In this document: positions 61,324-64,000 of the stretch, in pieces
Numbering within the stretch: the first letter of the stretch is position 1
How the letters are laid out: every line of letters starts with the position of its first letter
Assembly: GCF_020073745.1 (NCBI RefSeq)
Contig: NZ_JAIRAU010000001.1
Span: forward strand, 1,116,001 to 1,180,000
Reading direction: 5' to 3'
DNA length: 64,000 nucleotides
Source: Nannocystis pusilla
Lineage (GTDB): Bacteria; Myxococcota_A; Polyangia; Nannocystales; Nannocystaceae
The notes under the pieces: generated by a model
The model's input: the letters and a program-made list of their open reading frames with translations, nothing else
The model's database searches: none
What the model was told of the DNA's origin: nothing
Translations under genes and position numbers: made by a program

Positions 61324-61782
61324 ATGGCCAAACCGCGTCTCCTCGCCGTCCTCGCGCTGCTCGCCGCCGGCTGCGTTCAATTCGAGATGGGCCCGATGAC
61401 GACGACCGACACCGCCGACCCTCCCGACTCGACCGGCGAGAAGGAGCCGGAGCCGTCGGTCGCGTGCGACCCGCTCGCGCAGGACTGCCCGGACCTCCAG
61501 GCCTGCTCGCTGGTCAGCGGCGACTTCGCCTGCATCGAGGTCGTGGTCCCCGGCGGAGCCGGCGACCCGTGCCAGGGGGTCGGCGAGTGCGGCGCCGGCC
61601 TCGTCTGCGTGTCCGCGACCGCGCTCGACGGCTGCGACGGCGCGAGCTGCTGCTCGTCGCTGTGCGAGGTCGGCGACGGCTCCGCCCAGTGCGGCAGCGC
61701 GGCCGAGACCTGCATGCCCGTCTACGGCGCCGACGCGCCGCCGATGTGGGCCGACTACGGCGTGTGCCGGCTGCCGGACTGA
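61324..61782 (+). CDS. Cys-rich lipoprotein, paralogue of the one at 30059
   Basis: 152 residues from ATG 61324. Lipobox-like LLAAGC (Cys about 17), short Thr/Asp/Pro linker, then a Cys-rich domain (VACDPLAQDCPDLQACSLVS, DPCQGVGECGAGLVCVSATA, CDGASCCSSLCEVGDGSAQC) ending ...VCRLPD. Spacing of Cys matches the C-terminal domain at 30550-30950. Stop TGA at 61780-61782; a five-unit hairpin chain starts at the next base. Confidence 0.8.
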   Translation: MAKPRLLAVLALLAAGCVQFEMGPMTTTDTADPPDSTGEKEPEPSVACDPLAQDCPDLQACSLVSGDFACIEVVVPGGAGDPCQGVGECGAGLVCVSATALDGCDGASCCSSLCEVGDGSAQCGSAAETCMPVYGADAPPMWADYGVCRLPD

Positions 61783-61856
61783 CAGGGCCTTCAGGCCATG
61801 TGCAATGGGACATGTTGAAAATAACATGTCCTGTAGAACATGTTGATTGCGTCATC
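61783..61856. repeat. CATG-N10 hairpin chain, 5 units, starting at a stop codon
   Basis: CAGG 61783, CATG 61797, CATG 61811, CATG 61825, CATG 61839, CATC 61853; inserts gccttcaggc, tgcaatggga, ttgaaaataa, tcctgtagaa, ttgattgcgt. Strikingly low GC compared with its surroundings. It lies in the convergent gap to the C25-like protease. Confidence 0.95.
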
Positions 61857-61908
61857 TGCGACAGGCCGGCTTCGCCGAGACGCCCGCGGCGCTTCGAGCA
61901 CGTGCCCG

Positions 61909-63654
61909 TCAGTCGTCCACGATCAGCTCGACGGCGCCGATCGCCTCGGCGCTGCCGTCGTCGGCGCGGACCTTGACGTGATAGCGGCCGCGGGGCAGAT
62001 CGGCCGGCACCGCCAGGCTGACCTGCGCCGCGCCGCCGACCAGCGCGGCCTCGGTGCCGAGGACGACCTTGTCGTTGGCGGCCTCGTAGTTGGCGACCAG
62101 CACGGCGTCGCGCTGCGGATCGCCGTCGGGCGGGACGGGCACGAGCTCGCCGGGGATCTTCGAGCGCACGGTCTCGAGGGTGATGTGCGCGAGGCCGTCG
62201 CCGAGGCCCGCGGCGGTGATGTCGACGTCGACGCTGCCGCCCGGCGCGACGGCGGCCGGAGCGACGCCGACGGCGGCCGGCTCCGGGTAGCCGATCCGCA
62301 GCGCGGGGTCGCCGAACAGGGTGTAGAGGTGCAGGTGGCTGCGGCGCAGCGCGTCCATGTCGGCGTCGGACAGCGAGAGGCCGAAGGCGTTGTCGATCTG
62401 GGCGCGGAAGCCGTCGACCTGGGTCATGACGCGCTGCTTGGCGCGCACGAACGCCTCGCCGATGGTGGCCGGACGCTCGGCGGTCATGACGAGGCCGAGC
62501 TCGCGGATGAAGATCGTGTTGGGGTAGACGTACGAGAGCTCGGTCGAGGACAGCACGGCGACCGGGCCGTTGGCCGCGGCGAGCAGCGAGGCGCCGACGC
62601 TGTCGTCCGGGCCGGCGAACGAGCCCATGGCGCAGGCGATCAGGGTGACGATCGGGCTGCGACCGGTGATCGCCAGGTCGCCGAGGGCCTCGACGTCGAG
62701 CAGCGGGTGGAGCTGGCCGTTCCACTCGAGCGGAGGAAAGCTGGTGGGGCTGCCGTGGCCGATGTAGGTGACCATCAACGAGCCCTCGTTGATACGCTCG
62801 ACGACCTTGTCGCTGAACTGCTCGGGGACGTAGACGTAGGGCGAGCTCTGCAAACCGTACGTCATGGTGATGTCGAACTCGTAGGGGATCTCGTCGAGGG
62901 CGGTGTTGACGAGCTTCTCGACCAGGCTGTCGACCAGGGCGCCCTGACCGAGAGCGCTGGCGAACATGTTGATCCGCCGGTTGTGCGGGCCGACGCTGCG
63001 GACCTGCTCGTGGCGGATGGTTTTTAAGAGGGCGGCGGTGACGGCGGCAGGGTCCCGGGCGGGGATCCGTCCGACGGCGAGGTCGGTGATGTCGTCGTCG
63101 TCGAGGTCGGCGTAGAGGTGGTCGGAGGGGATCGCCATCGGCGGCTCGATCTCCAGCACCTGGACGACCTCGCCGAGCGGGACCGTGTCGGCGTCGACCG
63201 GGCCGCCCGGCTCGGCGTCGCCGACGAGCAGGACGAACAGCGGCCGGTCGGGGTCGCGCGCGGCGTGGTAGCCCCGCAGGCGCTCGCGGATCGCCTCGAC
63301 CGGATCGCCGCCGTCGGCCAGGATCTCGCTCATGCGCACGAGCGCGACGGTGTGCCCGCCGGCGCTGCGGTGCTCGCCGAATTCGCCGGCGACGTCGGCC
63401 AGCTTGTCGGCGGCGATGATGACGTAGTCGACCGGCGGCGGGCCGACCTCGCCGGTGGTCGAATCACTGGTGGTCGGCTCGACGGTGGTGGTCGGGACCG
63501 CGGTGTCGGAGGTCGAGGTGCCGGTCGCGTCGTCGGTGGTGCTGCCGGTGGTGGTCCCGAGGCCGTCGGTGGCGCCGTCGGAGGTGGTGTTGCCACAGGC
63601 CGCGAGGACCACGAGCAGCGACGATGCGACCGATACGAGCGCCGATTTGACCAT
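61909..63654 (-). CDS. Gingipain-like (C25) cysteine protease lipoprotein
   Basis: 581 residues from ATG 63654. Lipobox-like VLAAC (about 20), Thr/Ser/Asp linker to about 70, then a C25-type fold: VDYVIIAADKLADVAGEFGE, HTVALVRMSEIL, IPSDHLYADLDDDDITDLAVG (as in the RgpB/Kgp family), catalytic His in MVTYIGHGSP (about 298) and Cys in VTLIACAMGSF (about 338). A C-terminal beta-sandwich domain (about 465-581, VAPGGSVDVDI, LPRGRYHVKVRADDGS) follows. Secreted or surface proteolysis fits predation. The substrate is unknown. Confidence 0.85.
   Translation of the reverse strand: MVKSALVSVASSLLVVLAACGNTTSDGATDGLGTTTGSTTDDATGTSTSDTAVPTTTVEPTTSDSTTGEVGPPPVDYVIIAADKLADVAGEFGEHRSAGGHTVALVRMSEILADGGDPVEAIRERLRGYHAARDPDRPLFVLLVGDAEPGGPVDADTVPLGEVVQVLEIEPPMAIPSDHLYADLDDDDITDLAVGRIPARDPAAVTAALLKTIRHEQVRSVGPHNRRINMFASALGQGALVDSLVEKLVNTALDEIPYEFDITMTYGLQSSPYVYVPEQFSDKVVERINEGSLMVTYIGHGSPTSFPPLEWNGQLHPLLDVEALGDLAITGRSPIVTLIACAMGSFAGPDDSVGASLLAAANGPVAVLSSTELSYVYPNTIFIRELGLVMTAERPATIGEAFVRAKQRVMTQVDGFRAQIDNAFGLSLSDADMDALRRSHLHLYTLFGDPALRIGYPEPAAVGVAPAAVAPGGSVDVDITAAGLGDGLAHITLETVRSKIPGELVPVPPDGDPQRDAVLVANYEAANDKVVLGTEAALVGGAAQVSLAVPADLPRGRYHVKVRADDGSAEAIGAVELIVDD
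63016..63029. repeat. Possible decayed hairpin unit in the C25-like gene
   Basis: GATG 63016 followed by gtttttaaga, with no right anchor; a TTTAAG patch in GC-rich codons. Confidence 0.3.
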
Positions 63655-63878
63655 GCGCGCAGTCTAGCAAGAGGTCTGTGATGACAAGGCCGAGCGCTCG
63701 CGCGAGGACGAGAGCCGGCTCACCCTTGGGGCGATGATGGCCCGACCCTCCATCAGGGCTTCCATGGGCCATCGGGTCGATTTGCTGCATGACTCTCATG
63801 GCATGTTTGAAAGGACATGCGAAGAGGGACATGCCCTTACGAGCATGTCCCTCGCGCTATTCACGACAGGGCTCGGGA
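63655..63878. other. Intergenic region with a hairpin chain
   Basis: 224 bases between the start of the C25-like gene and the stop of the next leftward gene; contains the chain at 63788-63847 and nothing else I recognise. Confidence 0.55.
63788..63847. repeat. CATG-N10 hairpin chain, 4 units, all anchors CATG
   Basis: CATG 63788, 63802, 63816, 63830, 63844; inserts actctcatgg, tttgaaagga, cgaagaggga, cccttacgag. All five anchors are exact. Confidence 0.95.
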
Positions 63879-64000
63879 TCAGGGCCCGACGTGGGTGGCG
63901 GTGCCGCCGACGAGGTCGGTGACCCAGTCGATCAGCGCGACCCCGTCGGACTGGGCCGAGTAGAGGCTGCCGCTGAGGAACGTGTGCTGCTCGCTGTTGT
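63879..64000 (-). CDS. 3' end of an exported esterase-like gene (start outside window)
   Basis: Only 40 codons are visible, ending NSEQHTFLSGSLYSAQSDG...GGTATHVGP and TGA (63879-63881). The QHTFL segment resembles the end of pectin-acetylesterase-like hydrolases; that is a weak clue. Stop follows the hairpin chain by 31 bases. Confidence 0.4.
   Translation of the reverse strand, partial: NSEQHTFLSGSLYSAQSDGVALIDWVTDLVGGTATHVGP

Overview
The window is very GC-rich and reads like a predatory myxobacterium of the Nannocystis/Plesiocystis kind. The evidence is indirect: about fifteen lipoproteins or secreted proteins, many with a lipobox followed by a Ser/Thr/Gly/Asp linker; two sigma-factor genes paired with a Ser/Thr kinase or an anti-sigma-like protein; TPR-rich proteins; a secreted M4 metalloprotease and a C25-type protease; and DUF1501/DUF1588-type exported proteins. 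I saw no rRNA, tRNA, insertion sequence, CRISPR array or prophage.

Layout. 1-2 kb: end of an antiporter-like membrane protein with a repetitive tail, then a small unknown gene. 2-11.4 kb: mostly leftward genes for envelope proteins (DUF6600, DUF4142, a truncated site-2 protease with CBS domains, a TonB-dependent receptor coupled to a lipoprotein, an FG-GAP lipoprotein). 11.9-17.7 kb: a dihydroorotase-like protein without its metal site, a thrombospondin-type-3 lipoprotein, a TetR regulator and a large TPR protein. 18.4-21.9 kb: PAN-domain protein, lipoprotein, M4 protease. 22.6-29.9 kb: a trehalose/alpha-glucan locus, with a fused OtsA-OtsB divergent from glgE-treS-mak. 30-34 kb: three exported lipoproteins and a small membrane protein. 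34-40.4 kb: a translationally coupled cassette of a KdpB-like pseudo-ATPase, KdpD, KdpE and a CHASE3-like membrane protein. 40.6-45 kb: a sigma-70 factor, a membrane protein and an AlkD-like protein. 45.3-51.6 kb: a DUF1588-type cytochrome lipoprotein with a DUF1501 partner, a hydrolase lipoprotein and a Cys-rich lipoprotein. 51.9-59.4 kb: a sigma factor/Ser-Thr kinase pair, two exported proteins, and an ECF sigma/anti-sigma-like pair. 59.7-64 kb: small membrane protein, alpha/beta hydrolase, Cys-rich lipoprotein, C25-like protease, and the end of another gene.

The most striking feature is not a gene. About 110 copies (hand count) of a small inverted-repeat unit are scattered through the window at roughly 45 loci. 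A unit is a palindromic anchor (CATG, or CCTG paired with CAGG) followed by ten bases of the form YCC-NNNN-GGR and then the next anchor, so anchors recur exactly every 14 bases. Because CATG is its own reverse complement, each anchor can close the hairpin on its left or on its right, making chains of mutually exclusive hairpins. Chains of four or five units fill most gaps between convergent genes, sometimes starting on the base after a stop codon. Single units and short chains also sit inside coding sequences (TPR protein, kdpD, kdpB-like, mak, anti-sigma-like gene), where they write short recurring peptides. I know of no described family with this structure.

The second notable system is the KdpB-like protein. 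It is clearly of KdpB descent but all three catalytic signatures of a P-type ATPase are altered, and it is coupled to KdpD-KdpE with no KdpA or KdpC nearby. This suggests a sensory rather than a pumping role.
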